From NCBI RefSeq assembly GCF_008630935.1, contig NZ_CP043908.1:682001-746000 (forward strand): a stretch of DNA of 64,000 nt. The letters are read 5' to 3'. Positions 44,549 to 54,065 of this stretch are shown one piece after another (position 1 is the stretch's first letter; each line of letters begins with the position of its first letter). The position numbers and the translations under genes are program-made. A model generated the notes under the pieces. The model made no database searches. It saw nothing but the letters and a program-made list of their open reading frames with translations, and had not been told where the DNA came from. This DNA comes from Thermodesulfobacterium sp. TA1 (lineage in GTDB: Bacteria; Desulfobacterota; Thermodesulfobacteria; Thermodesulfobacteriales; Thermodesulfobacteriaceae).

Positions 44549-45310
44549 ATGAGAAAAAGATGGTTTTGGTTTTTAGGTTTTTGTTTCTTTTTAATAGGTT
44601 GTGCCAAACCTCCTAAGCCATTAGATTTTTCTCAAGAATACACTTTCTCAGGCCCTTCTTTAAATATTCCTGGATGGCTAAAACCTTATACCATTAACGG
44701 GAAAACTTATTATCCTTTGCCTTCTGCTAAGGGATATGAAGAAATTTGCATTGCCTCTTGGTATGGCCCAGGATTTCATGGTGCTTTTGCTGCAAGTGGT
44801 GAGGTTTATAACATGTATGAATATACAGCAGCTCACAAACTTCTTCCTATGGGAACCTATCTTTTGGTTACTAATTTAGAAAACGGGAAGCAAGTAGTAG
44901 TAAGGGTTAATGATAGAGGTCCCTTTGTTGGTGATAGGTGTCTTGACCTCAGTTATGTAGCAGCCAAAGAGTTAGATATTATAGGAAAAGGAACGGCTAA
45001 GGTAAAAATAGTAGCTCTAGGTGAGGGAGAAATTAAAGATAGTCAGATGGTTTATACTCATATCCCCAATTTTTATAAGGGTGAATTTTATCTTCAAGTA
45101 GGGTCTTTTAGACACAAAGAAAATGCTTTGCAATATAAAAGACAGTTAGAAAAAGAATTTTCTAAGGTTGAAATAGAACCTTTTATTAAAGGAGATTGTA
45201 TATTTTATAGGGTTCAAATTTTTTTAAGCGATGATTTAAATCAGGCCCTTTCGCTTTATCAAAACCTAAAAAAACAAAGATTTAAGGGCGCTTTTTTGGT
45301 TGCTCGCTGA
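44549..45310 (+). CDS. rlpA: RlpA-like septal lipoprotein with SPOR domain
   Basis: A 253-residue exported lipoprotein. The signal peptide ends in FLIGCAKPP, a lipobox. A double-psi beta-barrel (IASWYGPGFHGAFAASGEVY, NDRGPFVGDRCLDLS with the catalytic Asp) resembles RlpA lytic transglycosylases that cut naked glycan strands. The last 75 residues (GEFYLQVGSFRHKENALQY) form a SPOR domain that binds septal peptidoglycan. It depends on LspA for maturation. It is 11 bases after hemB. Confidence 0.92.
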   Translation: MRKRWFWFLGFCFFLIGCAKPPKPLDFSQEYTFSGPSLNIPGWLKPYTINGKTYYPLPSAKGYEEICIASWYGPGFHGAFAASGEVYNMYEYTAAHKLLPMGTYLLVTNLENGKQVVVRVNDRGPFVGDRCLDLSYVAAKELDIIGKGTAKVKIVALGEGEIKDSQMVYTHIPNFYKGEFYLQVGSFRHKENALQYKRQLEKEFSKVEIEPFIKGDCIFYRVQIFLSDDLNQALSLYQNLKKQRFKGAFLVAR

Positions 45311-45322
45311 TAGTATTAATCT

Positions 45323-46033
45323 ATGGAAAAAGATTTGGAAGAATTAGAAAAACTCATAGAATTTAGGTTTCAAAACAAAGAACTTTTAAGGACAGCCCTA
45401 ACCCACAGGTCTTATAAAATAAGTCATAAAGAACTTGCTTTAGAGGACAACGAAAGGCTTGAATTTTTAGGAGATGCTGTGTTAAACCTTTGTATTTCTC
45501 AGCTGATTTTTCAAAAATATCAAGAAGACCAAGAAGGGGTTCTTACTAAGAAAAGGGCATACCTTGTTTGCAAAAACACTTTGATAAAGGTTGCTAAGAA
45601 ACTAAACCTTTTAGATTATTTATATTTAGGAAAAAGAGAGGAAAAGCTTGATCCAAAAAGTAAGGAAAACATTGCTGCTCGGGCTTTAGAGGCACTTATT
45701 GGGGCTATTTTTTTAGAAGGTGGCCTTGAAGTGGCTTGTGAGTGTGTTAAGACATGGTTTAAACCTTATCTTGCAAAGTTTCCAAAAATTGTAGGATATG
45801 ATTATAAGACAGAACTCCAAGAGTTTTTACAAAGTAAATACCACGAAAGACCAGAATATGAGGTAGTCTCTATAAGTGGACCCCCTCATAATCCTAAATT
45901 CGAAGTAGTGGTAAAACTGAAAGACCAAATCCTTGGAAGAGCCAAAGGTCCTTCCAAAAAAGAAGCAGAAAATTTGGCAGCTAAAAAGGCGTTAAAACAA
46001 CTAAAATCTGAAGAAAAGAAAGAACATGAATAA
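45323..46033 (+). CDS. rnc: Ribonuclease III
   Basis: A 236-residue double-strand RNA endonuclease that processes rRNA precursors. The signature NERLEFLGDAVLNLCIS lies near residue 42 and the second metal-site region AARALEALIGAIFLEGG near 113. The C-terminal double-stranded-RNA-binding domain reads DYKTELQEFLQSKYHERPEY and ends in KKEAENLAAKKALKQL. It overlaps the DUF1284 gene by eight bases and is followed by era, the common rnc-era pairing. Confidence 0.96.
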   Translation: MEKDLEELEKLIEFRFQNKELLRTALTHRSYKISHKELALEDNERLEFLGDAVLNLCISQLIFQKYQEDQEGVLTKKRAYLVCKNTLIKVAKKLNLLDYLYLGKREEKLDPKSKENIAARALEALIGAIFLEGGLEVACECVKTWFKPYLAKFPKIVGYDYKTELQEFLQSKYHERPEYEVVSISGPPHNPKFEVVVKLKDQILGRAKGPSKKEAENLAAKKALKQLKSEEKKEHE

Positions 46034-46427
46034 CAGCTTGCATCTTAGAGGACATCATTTAATCTGTTTACAGTTTTATAAAGGTTTAGGCTACGATGCA
46101 TCTTTTGTAAAGAACCTAAATAGGGTAGTTAAAGCTTGGGAGAAAACGCCGGCGCTTATCGTAGAAGGACCTGATATGGTTTGTAAATCCTGCCCTTACC
46201 TTGAGGGAGAAAAATGCGCGCTTAGTGATAAAATAGACCAAAAGGACTTATTAGCTTTAAATCTTCTAAAGGTGCAGTTAGGTGTTTTAATAGAAAAACA
46301 AACAGTAAAAAACAAACTTTATGAAATATGGGAAGTTTGGAAAGAAAAAGCTTGTAAAGATTGTTTATGGAATGAAGTTTGTTCAGAAGAGGTAAAAACC
46401 AAAACTAAACATAAGAGGAGTTTTTAA
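46026..46427 (+). CDS. DUF1284-family protein
   Basis: A 133-residue protein opening LHLRGHHLICLQFYKGLGY, the DUF1284 start. Cysteine pairs VCKSCPYLEGEKC and CKDCLWNEVC suggest an iron-sulfur cluster or zinc. Function is not known for the family. It sits between rnc and era in the same run, overlapping rnc and abutting era. Confidence 0.85.
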   Translation: MNNSLHLRGHHLICLQFYKGLGYDASFVKNLNRVVKAWEKTPALIVEGPDMVCKSCPYLEGEKCALSDKIDQKDLLALNLLKVQLGVLIEKQTVKNKLYEIWEVWKEKACKDCLWNEVCSEEVKTKTKHKRSF

Positions 46428-47363
46428 ATGAGTGATAAAACCAAAGAAATTAAGGAGATAAAAGCTATACCCAAAATCAAATCAGGTTTTGTAGCTCTCA
46501 TAGGTTTTCCTAATGTAGGTAAATCTACGTTGTTAAACCAAATGATAGGTACCAAGATTTCTATCGTAAGTCCTAAACCTCAAACTACCAGGTTTAACAT
46601 TAGAGGGGTCCTTACTAAAGACCACTATCAAATAGTGTTCATAGACACGCCAGGGATTCATGATGCTAAATCTCTTTTTAACAAAATGATGGTAGAAGAA
46701 GCTTTAAATGCTTTAGAAGAGGTAGACATCATTTTATGGGTGGTTGATGTGACCCACAGACTGCCTGAAGAGGAGAAACTTTTAGACTTAATAAAAAAAG
46801 CAAATAAACCCACTATTTTAGTTTTAAATAAGATAGACCTTATCAAAAAAAGTGAGCTTTTACCGATGATAGACTACTTTTCTAAGCTTCATGATTTTAA
46901 AGCTATAATTCCGGTTTCTGCTCTAAAAAACGACGGAGTTGACAGGATAATTAATGAACTGGTTGAATTGCTACCAGAAGGTCCTTTTTACTACGAACCA
47001 GACAGGGTTACAGATTTACCACTTAGTCTCTTGATAGCTGAAATTATTAGAGAAAAAATCTTTCAACATACCTATCAAGAAATACCTTATAGCACTGCGG
47101 TGAAAGTAGAAGAAATAAGAGAGGATAAAGAAAGAAACTTTCTTTATATTCAAGCTACCATTTTTATAGAAAGAGATTCTCAAAAAGGAATTATCATAGG
47201 AAAAAAAGGACAGATGTTAAAAAAAATAGGAACTCTTGCCAGAGAGGAATTAGAGTTCCTTTTAGGAAAAAAGATATATTTGGATCTATGGGTTAAAGCC
47301 TTAAAAGACTGGCGAGAAAAAGAATCTCATATAAGAAACTTAGCTATACCTTTTAAAGATTAA
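46428..47363 (+). CDS. era: Era GTPase
   Basis: A 311-residue GTPase that binds 16S rRNA during small-subunit assembly. G1 GFPNVGKSTLLNQ, G2 QTTRFNIRG, G3 DTPGIH and G4 NKID are present. The C-terminal KH domain has IIIGKKGQMLKKIG. It begins directly after the DUF1284 stop and ends the plus-strand run. The 17-residue N-terminal extension is Lys/Ile rich and slightly longer than usual. Confidence 0.96.
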   Translation: MSDKTKEIKEIKAIPKIKSGFVALIGFPNVGKSTLLNQMIGTKISIVSPKPQTTRFNIRGVLTKDHYQIVFIDTPGIHDAKSLFNKMMVEEALNALEEVDIILWVVDVTHRLPEEEKLLDLIKKANKPTILVLNKIDLIKKSELLPMIDYFSKLHDFKAIIPVSALKNDGVDRIINELVELLPEGPFYYEPDRVTDLPLSLLIAEIIREKIFQHTYQEIPYSTAVKVEEIREDKERNFLYIQATIFIERDSQKGIIIGKKGQMLKKIGTLAREELEFLLGKKIYLDLWVKALKDWREKESHIRNLAIPFKD

Positions 47364-47432
47364 CTCTTTTAGGATAAACTTTGAGGCTCGAGATAAACTA
47401 AACCCCAAGCCTCATTCTTAAAGAATAGCTAT

Positions 47433-49391
47433 TTAACCTTTTTTAAGTTCAGAAAGATAAATTTCTTCCATTTTATTAAGAAATTCCCTTATTTTCTGTG
47501 AATTTTGTTCTAACTCTTTTTCTAAGGTTTTTACTTTTTCGAATTGACCAGATTCGTAGGCTAAAACAGTTTCTTTACTCAAAAGATGGCATTTTTTATG
47601 TATCTCTTCGAATTCTTTAAACACCGGTAGGTTTCTAAATTTTGCACCCTCTTCTCCATAATACCACTTACCTATGCCACAATCCTGATAGTTAGCTATA
47701 AGTTCAGGGTTCAATTTATCCCATCCCTTTAAGTGAGCTTTAACCCTTAAAAACATCCTTTCATGGTCACCTATAAAGATATCAAAGAGAGCCTCTTTAA
47801 GTTTTTGCGTAACCACCGAGGTAGCGGTATGTCTTAAATCAGAAGAAATTAAGATGAGTTGATAGATCGATTGACCTAATTGTTCTACAAAATGATCTAC
47901 TTCAGAGGCAATTTTAGCTACTTTTTCTACATTTTGGCTAATTTCTTCGCTGGCAACAGACTGTTGTTCTGTGGCTGCGGCGATTTGAGAGATAGCGTCT
48001 TTTACCTGTTGAGAAGAGGTTACGATTTGGGTTAAAACCTGTTTTACTTTTTCTAAAGAGGATAAGGCTGTTTCTACTTCTTTAGCGGTGCTTTCCATGT
48101 TGGTAAAGGCCTGGTGTGTTTCCTGTTGGATGTTGCTTATTTTTTCGGCGATTTCTTGGGTGGCTTTTAAGGTTCTGTCTGCTAACTTTCTTATCTCGTC
48201 TGCTACCACAGCAAAACCTTTACCGTGTTCTCCAGCTCGAGCAGCTTCGATCGTTGCATTAAGAGCAAGAAGGTTTGTTTGGTCTGCTATGTCTTTTATA
48301 AGTTGAACTATGTAACCAATTTCTCCTGCTCTTTGATTTAGACTGTTTATGACTTGTTTTAAAGCAAGGGTTTCTTGGTTAGCCTTTAAAACAACTCTTC
48401 CTGCTTCTTCCGAGATGTTTTGGCCTTCAAAGGCAATCTCTATGTTTTTAGAGGCTAAATCTGAAACCGAGTTAGCATTTTTAGCAATATCTCCGATGGT
48501 TGCGGTCATTTCCTCTATAGCTGCTGCAATTTGAGAGGCTTGGGACGTTAGTTCTTTTGAACTTTCAAAGGTTTTGTCTACGTATTGGAAGTTTTTATCT
48601 GTGGCTTCAGCTAAACGATGAGAGTAAGAAAGAGACTTTTCGTTTAGTTCTATAAAAGAGTTAAGCAACTTTTGAATGCTTCTTGCCACCCTTCCTGTAA
48701 TGTCCTTAAAGTCTGAATAAGGTACCTTTACCGTCAAATCCCCTTCAGCCATTTTTTGTAATATCAAGGCTAATTGGTCTAATGGTTTGTGGGATATTAT
48801 ATAGGCAAAATAAACAGCTAAAAAACCACCTATAATACCTAAAAAACCAAACACTCCATAAACTATTTGAGTTTTGGTGATAAGAGAAAAAATTTCGTTG
48901 TAAGGTAGGCTTATTACTAAAGCCCCTAAAACCTCTCCTTCGTTTACTTTATGACACCCTAAGCATCTATTTTCAGCTTTAATTGGATAGATCCCTTGTA
49001 GAGTATGGTTTTCTTTGCGAAATACTTCTTTACCGCCTAAAACAGCCTCTTTTTCTACAGAAGATAATTCTAACGATACATTTTTGTCTGCTCCAAACTG
49101 GCTTTCCACCTTAGGTCCTCTTAAAACTTTAACATTACCTAAAGAAGAAAGATAATAATTTCTTAGGTCTTTATAATTAGGATTTACCATATCTTTTACC
49201 AGAGATTCTTTTACAGCTTTAGCATAATGCGGTAAACTTTTAGTTTTAGCATGATAAAGGTTTATATAGTAAAGACTGTAGGAAGTAACAAAAACGGTTG
49301 CAGTTATACCTATAAAAAGCACCAATACTAAAGGAATAGTAAGTTTCCACCTTAGCCTTAAATTTTTATTAAGATTGCTGAACATACCCAT
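47433..49391 (-). CDS. Chemoreceptor with heme-motif sensor and CZB domain
   Basis: A 652-residue methyl-accepting protein. Membrane helices at about 15-37 and 180-200 flank a periplasmic DUF3365-like domain with CLGCHKV, a CxxCH heme motif. HAMP and a signalling coiled coil follow, with the hairpin tip [25 protein letters not shown] in the usual place. The C-terminal CZB domain ([34 protein letters not shown]) is a zinc-binding module that can sense oxidation or zinc. It is a single-gene unit. It probably directs redox or gas taxis. The sensor resembles that of the kinase at 25484. Confidence 0.92.
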   Translation of the reverse strand: MGMFSNLNKNLRLRWKLTIPLVLVLFIGITATVFVTSYSLYYINLYHAKTKSLPHYAKAVKESLVKDMVNPNYKDLRNYYLSSLGNVKVLRGPKVESQFGADKNVSLELSSVEKEAVLGGKEVFRKENHTLQGIYPIKAENRCLGCHKVNEGEVLGALVISLPYNEIFSLITKTQIVYGVFGFLGIIGGFLAVYFAYIISHKPLDQLALILQKMAEGDLTVKVPYSDFKDITGRVARSIQKLLNSFIELNEKSLSYSHRLAEATDKNFQYVDKTFESSKELTSQASQIAAAIEEMTATIGDIAKNANSVSDLASKNIEIAFEGQNISEEAGRVVLKANQETLALKQVINSLNQRAGEIGYIVQLIKDIADQTNLLALNATIEAARAGEHGKGFAVVADEIRKLADRTLKATQEIAEKISNIQQETHQAFTNMESTAKEVETALSSLEKVKQVLTQIVTSSQQVKDAISQIAAATEQQSVASEEISQNVEKVAKIASEVDHFVEQLGQSIYQLILISSDLRHTATSVVTQKLKEALFDIFIGDHERMFLRVKAHLKGWDKLNPELIANYQDCGIGKWYYGEEGAKFRNLPVFKEFEEIHKKCHLLSKETVLAYESGQFEKVKTLEKELEQNSQKIREFLNKMEEIYLSELKKG

Positions 49392-49522
49392 TTACATTCC
49401 CCTCCTAAATTAAGCTAGTTATAAATTAGAATATGTTTATATTCTATATTTAAAATTTTATAAAAGTCAAGAGATAGACTGGGGGAGTTAGTAAGATTTT
49501 TAATTATTATTATATTACTTCT

Positions 49523-49553
49523 CTTTTCCCTGTTTTTTTGAGAAAGGGAAAAG
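49523..49553. terminator. Possible bidirectional hairpin
   Basis: CTTTTCCC and GGGAAAAG form an 8-bp stem over a loop of 15 bases between the Fur gene and the chemoreceptor. There is no clear T-run, so a terminator role is uncertain. The rest of 49392-49667 shows nothing else. Confidence 0.35.
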
Positions 49554-49667
49554 GCTTCTTGAGGAGATCATTCCTATGTTGTTAGAGGATGACAAGAAAA
49601 AAAGGTTAAAAAGTTTTTAAAGAAGAGCGCTTATTAGAGCCAAGAAAAAAATATCTGATTGAGAATT

Positions 49668-50117
49668 CTAAACTTTTTGACAGTCTTTGCAGAGTCCGTA
49701 GGCTTGGATTTCTAAGGTATCTACCATAAAACCAAATTCTTTTTTTATTTTTTCAGTTAGTTCTTTTAAGGTTTGATATTCTTCAGAAGGGGTATAGTTA
49801 AAAATTTTACCGCAGTTTTTACAAATAAGATGGTGATGGTCTCTTTCCTCAGGTTTTATAAATTCAAACCGGGCTTTACCCTCTTGAAAATCTAATTTTT
49901 TAACCAATCCCAATTGGGTAAGAAGTTCTAAGGTTCGGTAAACAGTAGCCAATCCTATACCAGGTAAAACTTCTTTAAGTTTCCAAAAGATTTCTTCGGC
50001 GGTTAGATGTCCTTCAGTTTGACTAAGAAGTTCTATCAAGGCTTCTCTTGCCTGGGTTTTCCTAACACCACACTCTTTAAAACCATGTTTTTTCCAGCAC
50101 CATCTACCATATCTCAT
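49668..50117 (-). CDS. Fur-family metal-dependent regulator
   Basis: A 149-residue repressor. A winged-helix domain (TQAREALIELLSQTEGHLTAEEIF, GIGLATVYRTLELL) is followed by a dimerisation domain with DHHHLICKNCGKI and CKDCQK, the two CxxC pairs that hold structural zinc. The metal it senses (iron, peroxide via iron, or zinc) is not clear from sequence. It lies 25 bases after the ThiF-like gene, so it may be expressed with the tungsten-enzyme maturation genes. The N-terminal 15 residues contain an extra Cys pair. Confidence 0.9.
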   Translation of the reverse strand: MRYGRWCWKKHGFKECGVRKTQAREALIELLSQTEGHLTAEEIFWKLKEVLPGIGLATVYRTLELLTQLGLVKKLDFQEGKARFEFIKPEERDHHHLICKNCGKIFNYTPSEEYQTLKELTEKIKKEFGFMVDTLEIQAYGLCKDCQKV

Positions 50118-50142
50118 GTTTTTCTATTTAAACAGATGTTTT

Positions 50143-50829
50143 TTAAAAATGCAACTCTATTTTGTGATATTCTTGATTAAGTAAATCTACGTAGAGAAGT
50201 TTTTTTGAAAGAATTTCTCCTCGTTTTAAGCTTATTTTTACCACCTCGCTAACTTGAATTCCTGCTATCACAGCTGGAGAAAAAGAGGGTGTTCCTAATT
50301 CTTTTTCTATACCATTAGAACGGTTTTTATAGATTATAGATAAAGTTTTATCTCCGGGTAAAACGGTAGTAACTTGGCCATACCAACCAGCTATTGCTCC
50401 ATGAATGAGAGGTATTTTTAGGTCTTCACATGTTCTTTCGAGAAGAATCTTGTGGGGTATGCTATCAAGGGCGTCTACCACCATCTCGTGCCCTGCGAGT
50501 ATTTCTTTTGCGTTGTTTTCTTCTATCTTAGTTAAGACTGGATTTACTGATACCTCAGGGTTGACCGCTAAAATTCGTTCTTTAGCAACTAAGGCTTTTT
50601 TCTTTCCGATGGTATTAACATCACTAAAAAGCTGTCTGTTGAGGTTGGTTTCTTCAAAGACTTCATCGTCAACTACGGTTATAAAACCTATACCCAGTCT
50701 TGCAAGCATTTCAACTACATAACCTCCAAGACCTCCACATCCAGCCACTAAAACTTTAGTATCTTTTAGCTTTTTTTGTTCTTCTAAAGAAAGCATCTTA
50801 AGGTTTCTTAAATATCTTTTTTCTATCAA
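50143..50829 (-). CDS. ThiF/MoeB-family adenylyltransferase
   Basis: A 228-residue E1-like enzyme that activates the C-terminal glycine of a MoaD/ThiS-type carrier. The nucleotide site VLVAGCGGLGGYVVEMLARLG, DDEVFEETNLNRQLFSD and VDALDSIPHKILLERTC are standard. It lacks a rhodanese domain. The carrier gene at 50833 ends in GGG and lies three bases upstream. Together with the radical SAM gene and aor, it probably serves the tungsten pterin cofactor. Confidence 0.9.
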   Translation of the reverse strand: MIEKRYLRNLKMLSLEEQKKLKDTKVLVAGCGGLGGYVVEMLARLGIGFITVVDDEVFEETNLNRQLFSDVNTIGKKKALVAKERILAVNPEVSVNPVLTKIEENNAKEILAGHEMVVDALDSIPHKILLERTCEDLKIPLIHGAIAGWYGQVTTVLPGDKTLSIIYKNRSNGIEKELGTPSFSPAVIAGIQVSEVVKISLKRGEILSKKLLYVDLLNQEYHKIELHF

Positions 50830-50832
50830 GGT

Positions 50833-51054
50833 TTATCCTCCCCCTACCGGTGGAAAAATAGCTATTACATCACCATCAGAGAGAGGTTCATCTAAGGATT
50901 TATCTCTTCCGTTTACCAAAAATATAGATACCTGCTTTTCTGGGATGTTAAGCGCGTTAAGGATATATCTTCCGTTTATACCTTCAAAGAACTCAAAATC
51001 TATTTCATTTTTTCTACCTTCTCTTAAGGTTGCAAAAAGTTTTACTTTTATCAT
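50833..51054 (-). CDS. MoaD/ThiS-like sulfur carrier
   Basis: A 73-residue ubiquitin-fold protein starting MIKVKLFATLREGRKNEI and ending FPPVGGG, with the terminal Gly-Gly that is adenylated and thiocarboxylated. The start at 51054 is supported by GGAGGGAAA seven bases before the ATG; a longer frame is open upstream but lacks support. It is next to its likely activating enzyme and a tungsten-enzyme maturase. It may donate sulfur to molybdopterin. Confidence 0.9.
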   Translation of the reverse strand: MIKVKLFATLREGRKNEIDFEFFEGINGRYILNALNIPEKQVSIFLVNGRDKSLDEPLSDGDVIAIFPPVGGG

Positions 51055-51074
51055 GTTTTTCCCTCCTCCCAAAT

Positions 51075-52118
51075 TTAGGGACATATAGCAAACCCTCTGC
51101 TCCACAGACAATCTCCACAAGAAGGCATAAGGGCATAACAATCACATTCCGAGGTTTTTACCAATTCACAGCCGTCTATCAAGTCGCAGTCAATACAAGA
51201 GGGATATCTATTAGCATAGATACGGTAACGGAAGTCTTGATATGAGGAGGTATTAAAAATTTCTATTAAGCTTTTTTCTCTTAAATCTCCAAAAGAGTGC
51301 TTGAAGACCTCTTTTTTTCTTCCAAAAATATATTCTACCATAGAATGAGAAAATCTGTAACAGGGATAAACCTTCCCGTCTGCTCCCACGACCAGAGCTT
51401 TTTCTTCTATAAAAGGACAGAACCTTTCGGTTTTTAGTTCTACCTTAGGAATAACTAATTTTAATCCCTTTTTTAAAGCATAAAGTTTTACCTTTTCTAA
51501 TAAACTTTTAAGTTTTTGATTGTTATATTTTTTATATAAAATCTTGTTTTTATTAACCTCTGTTTGAGGTACAAGCTGGGAGATGATAAGCTGGTCGGCT
51601 TTTATCTCGGCACAGATCTCTACCATCTTAAGCAGTTCTTTCTGGTTTTCTTTAGATAAGACAAACTCAACCGATAAAAAAGGGAGCTCAGATTTGAGTT
51701 TTTGTTTGATATTGTTTAAAGCTTTTAGATTGTTTAAAACTTCGTTTAAAGGATAACCTCTTATCTTTTCATAGGTTTTAAAACTTCCATCGATAGAGAC
51801 TACTACTTTGCTAATTTTGGTAGCAACCATTTCTAAAAGTTCGTTTTTAAGAAGGGTTCCGTTTGTGGTTAAGGTAAGGTTAAATCGTGAAAAGAGGTTT
51901 AAAGTTTCTTTTATGTAAGGATAAAAAAGAGGTTCTCCTATGCCACCTAAAACTATTTCTTTTAAATTCAAGCCTTTTGTTTCTTGATAGATTTTTTCTA
52001 AAAGAGAAAAATCCAGGTCCTGTAAGGTTTCTTGCCATCCCTGACGATAACATATTTTGCAGGTAAGATTGCATTTACTGGTAAGTTCTAAATAAAGCTT
52101 TTCAAAACTCAATAGCAA
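51075..52118 (-). CDS. Radical SAM maturase of the aldehyde oxidoreductase
   Basis: A 347-residue radical SAM protein. The cluster motif is CNLTCKICYRQGW near residue 15, with VLGGIGEPLFYPY following. The C-terminal SPASM-like region has many Cys (CIDCDLIDGCELVKTSECDC and PSCGDCLWSRGFAICP) for extra clusters. This family accompanies tungsten aldehyde:ferredoxin oxidoreductases and is annotated as cofactor-modifying protein. It lies 79 bases after aor, separated by a terminator, and is followed by the MoaD-like and ThiF-like genes. Confidence 0.88.
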   Translation of the reverse strand: MLLSFEKLYLELTSKCNLTCKICYRQGWQETLQDLDFSLLEKIYQETKGLNLKEIVLGGIGEPLFYPYIKETLNLFSRFNLTLTTNGTLLKNELLEMVATKISKVVVSIDGSFKTYEKIRGYPLNEVLNNLKALNNIKQKLKSELPFLSVEFVLSKENQKELLKMVEICAEIKADQLIISQLVPQTEVNKNKILYKKYNNQKLKSLLEKVKLYALKKGLKLVIPKVELKTERFCPFIEEKALVVGADGKVYPCYRFSHSMVEYIFGRKKEVFKHSFGDLREKSLIEIFNTSSYQDFRYRIYANRYPSCIDCDLIDGCELVKTSECDCYALMPSCGDCLWSRGFAICP

Positions 52119-52136
52119 CCCCCATTAAAATATTCA

Positions 52137-52168
52137 TAAAAAAGGGCTTCGGAAAATTTCCGAAGCCC
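52137..52168 (-). terminator. Terminator between aor and its maturase gene
   Basis: GGGCTTCGG and CCGAAGCCC with extra A-T pairs form a 12-bp near-perfect stem, followed on the minus strand by a T-run of six. It should limit readthrough from aor to the maturation genes and so set a high ratio of enzyme to maturase. Confidence 0.88.
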
Positions 52169-52197
52169 TCTTGGTTTGAGATAGGTTTTTTAAAACT

Positions 52198-53997
52198 TTA
52201 GATTTCTAATCTTTTTAAAGTTTCTTCTTTAGGATAGCCTTTTTCATCCCAACCTCTTACTTCATAGTACTTAGGCAGAAGTTCTGAAAGCTTATGGACT
52301 GCACCTTTGGATGGTCCTTCAGGTATAGGTTCTTCAAGAAGTCTCTTAGGAAGGGTATCTTGAGATGGGTCTATACCTGCTTTTAAGTTGAAGAGTCTTT
52401 CTAAGTTGTTTATTCTTTCTCCGGCAGTAAGTAAGGTTTCTTCTGTATAGTCTGTACCACAAACAGCGTTTATCAAGTCTACATAATCTTTAAGGCCTAA
52501 AGCAAAAGAAGTAAACAGACACATCCCAAGGGAATCGATCACCGCGGTAAGGTCTTGGAATAGTTTAGCCCATTCAGCCTTATTTTCAAGAGAAAATCTG
52601 TCAAGCTTTTGAGGAATACCCAAGATTTCAGCAGAGATAAGATATCCTCTAACATGACAACCACCTCTGTTAGCAGTAGCATAAACCAAACCATGGCCTT
52701 GTACGCCTCTTGGATCGTAGGCAGGAAGTTCTAGTTTTTTAACACTCATGGAAAGTTCTGCAACTCCATAGGCTTCACACAGCCTATAAGAACCTTCTGC
52801 CAGTTTATCTCCTAACCCTTCTCTTTTTCCTATTTTAATCGTCCAACCTACTATAGCCTCAGGGTCTCCAAACTTAAGGGATAATCCATCTTTAGCTATC
52901 TCTTCATCTTTGATATATCCTTTTTGATAGAGCTCCATCGCTGCTGCTATGGTAGCTCCTGTAGAGATGGTGTCTAACCCGTACTGGTTGCACCAGTAAT
53001 TAGCCTCAGCAATAGCGTTTAGGTCGTATACCTCACAGTCTGCTCCGTAAGACCACACGGTTTCATATTCAGGTCCACCCACTTCTTTTCCATCTTTTAA
53101 TCTAACTATTCTCCCGCAGGCTATAGGACATCTGAAACAAGCATGTTTTTTGGTTAGAATGGTTTTTGCCATGGTTTCACCGCTTATATTATCAGCTTCA
53201 GGGGTATAGGCTTTTTGGAAGTTCGCTACCGGAAAGATACCATGTTCGTTAATGATGTTTACCAAAATGGCTGTTCCGTATGCCGGTAAGCCTTCTCCAG
53301 TAACAGGGTTTTCACGGATAATCTTTATCTTACTTGCTACCACATCTTTTACCTTTTGTTCATCAGCTACAGAAACTCCCTTGGTTCCTTTGGCTACGAT
53401 AGCTTTTACGTTTTTAGAACCCATCACAGCACCAACCCCAGACCTTCCGGCTGCCCTGTCATAATCGTTCATAACCGCAGCAATTTTTACCAGCTTTTCT
53501 CCTGCAGGACCGATAGCAAGAACCTTGGCTTTGTCTCCGTATTCTTGTTTTAAAAAGTCGGTGGTTTCATAAACCAACTTTCCCCAAAGATGTGAAGCAT
53601 CTTTTATCTCAACTTTGTCGTCCTCAATAGCAATGTAAACCGGTTTAGGGGCTTTACCTTCAAGTATTATCATATCATAACCAGCCATCTTAAGCTCAGC
53701 CCCAAAAAATCCTCCTGAGTTAGAACAAGCGATGGCTCCTGTAAGAGGGGATTTGGTAATCACCATATACCTTCCACCTGTAGGAACAGAGGTCCCTGTA
53801 AGAGGTCCGGTAGCCACGATAAGCTTATTTTCAGGGCTAAAAGGATCTACCTTAGGGTCTATTTCTTCAAAGAGATACTTACTGGCAAGCCCCCTTCCTC
53901 CAACATATTTCTTAGCCCATTCGGTATTTAGGTCTTCTACCTTGATCTCTTGATTTGTCAAATCAATCCTTAAGATTTTACCTGCATATCCGTACAT
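52198..53997 (-). CDS. aor: Tungsten aldehyde:ferredoxin oxidoreductase
   Basis: A 599-residue enzyme oxidising aldehydes to acids with ferredoxin and a bis-pterin tungsten site. The N-terminal domain has GKILRIDLTNQEIKV and GGRGLASKYLFEEIDP. KHACFRCPIACGR and the later Cys near the C-terminus (SLGMCLFTSFALG) bind the iron-sulfur cluster. Pterin contacts include YDPRGVQGHGLVYATANRGGCH. Length is typical. The ATG follows AAGGAGGTGA. Its own strong promoter is upstream, and the maturation genes are downstream. Tungsten rather than molybdenum is inferred from the family. Confidence 0.95.
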   Translation of the reverse strand: MYGYAGKILRIDLTNQEIKVEDLNTEWAKKYVGGRGLASKYLFEEIDPKVDPFSPENKLIVATGPLTGTSVPTGGRYMVITKSPLTGAIACSNSGGFFGAELKMAGYDMIILEGKAPKPVYIAIEDDKVEIKDASHLWGKLVYETTDFLKQEYGDKAKVLAIGPAGEKLVKIAAVMNDYDRAAGRSGVGAVMGSKNVKAIVAKGTKGVSVADEQKVKDVVASKIKIIRENPVTGEGLPAYGTAILVNIINEHGIFPVANFQKAYTPEADNISGETMAKTILTKKHACFRCPIACGRIVRLKDGKEVGGPEYETVWSYGADCEVYDLNAIAEANYWCNQYGLDTISTGATIAAAMELYQKGYIKDEEIAKDGLSLKFGDPEAIVGWTIKIGKREGLGDKLAEGSYRLCEAYGVAELSMSVKKLELPAYDPRGVQGHGLVYATANRGGCHVRGYLISAEILGIPQKLDRFSLENKAEWAKLFQDLTAVIDSLGMCLFTSFALGLKDYVDLINAVCGTDYTEETLLTAGERINNLERLFNLKAGIDPSQDTLPKRLLEEPIPEGPSKGAVHKLSELLPKYYEVRGWDEKGYPKEETLKRLEI

Positions 53998-54036
53998 AAG
54001 TTCACCTCCTTAAAATGTTTGTAATTACTTACTTGT

Positions 54037-54065
54037 TTTATATAATAAACTGTACAAAAAGTCAA
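54037..54065 (-). promoter_or_regulatory. Sigma-70-type promoter of aor
   Basis: On the minus strand TTGACT (54060-54065) and TATAAA (54037-54042) are 17 bases apart, about 40 bases before the ATG. It is a strong match and suggests constitutive high expression. Confidence 0.65.

Noticed and set aside
48088-48534. Plus-strand frames opposite the chemoreceptor
   Set aside because: Low-complexity antisense of the signalling coiled coil.
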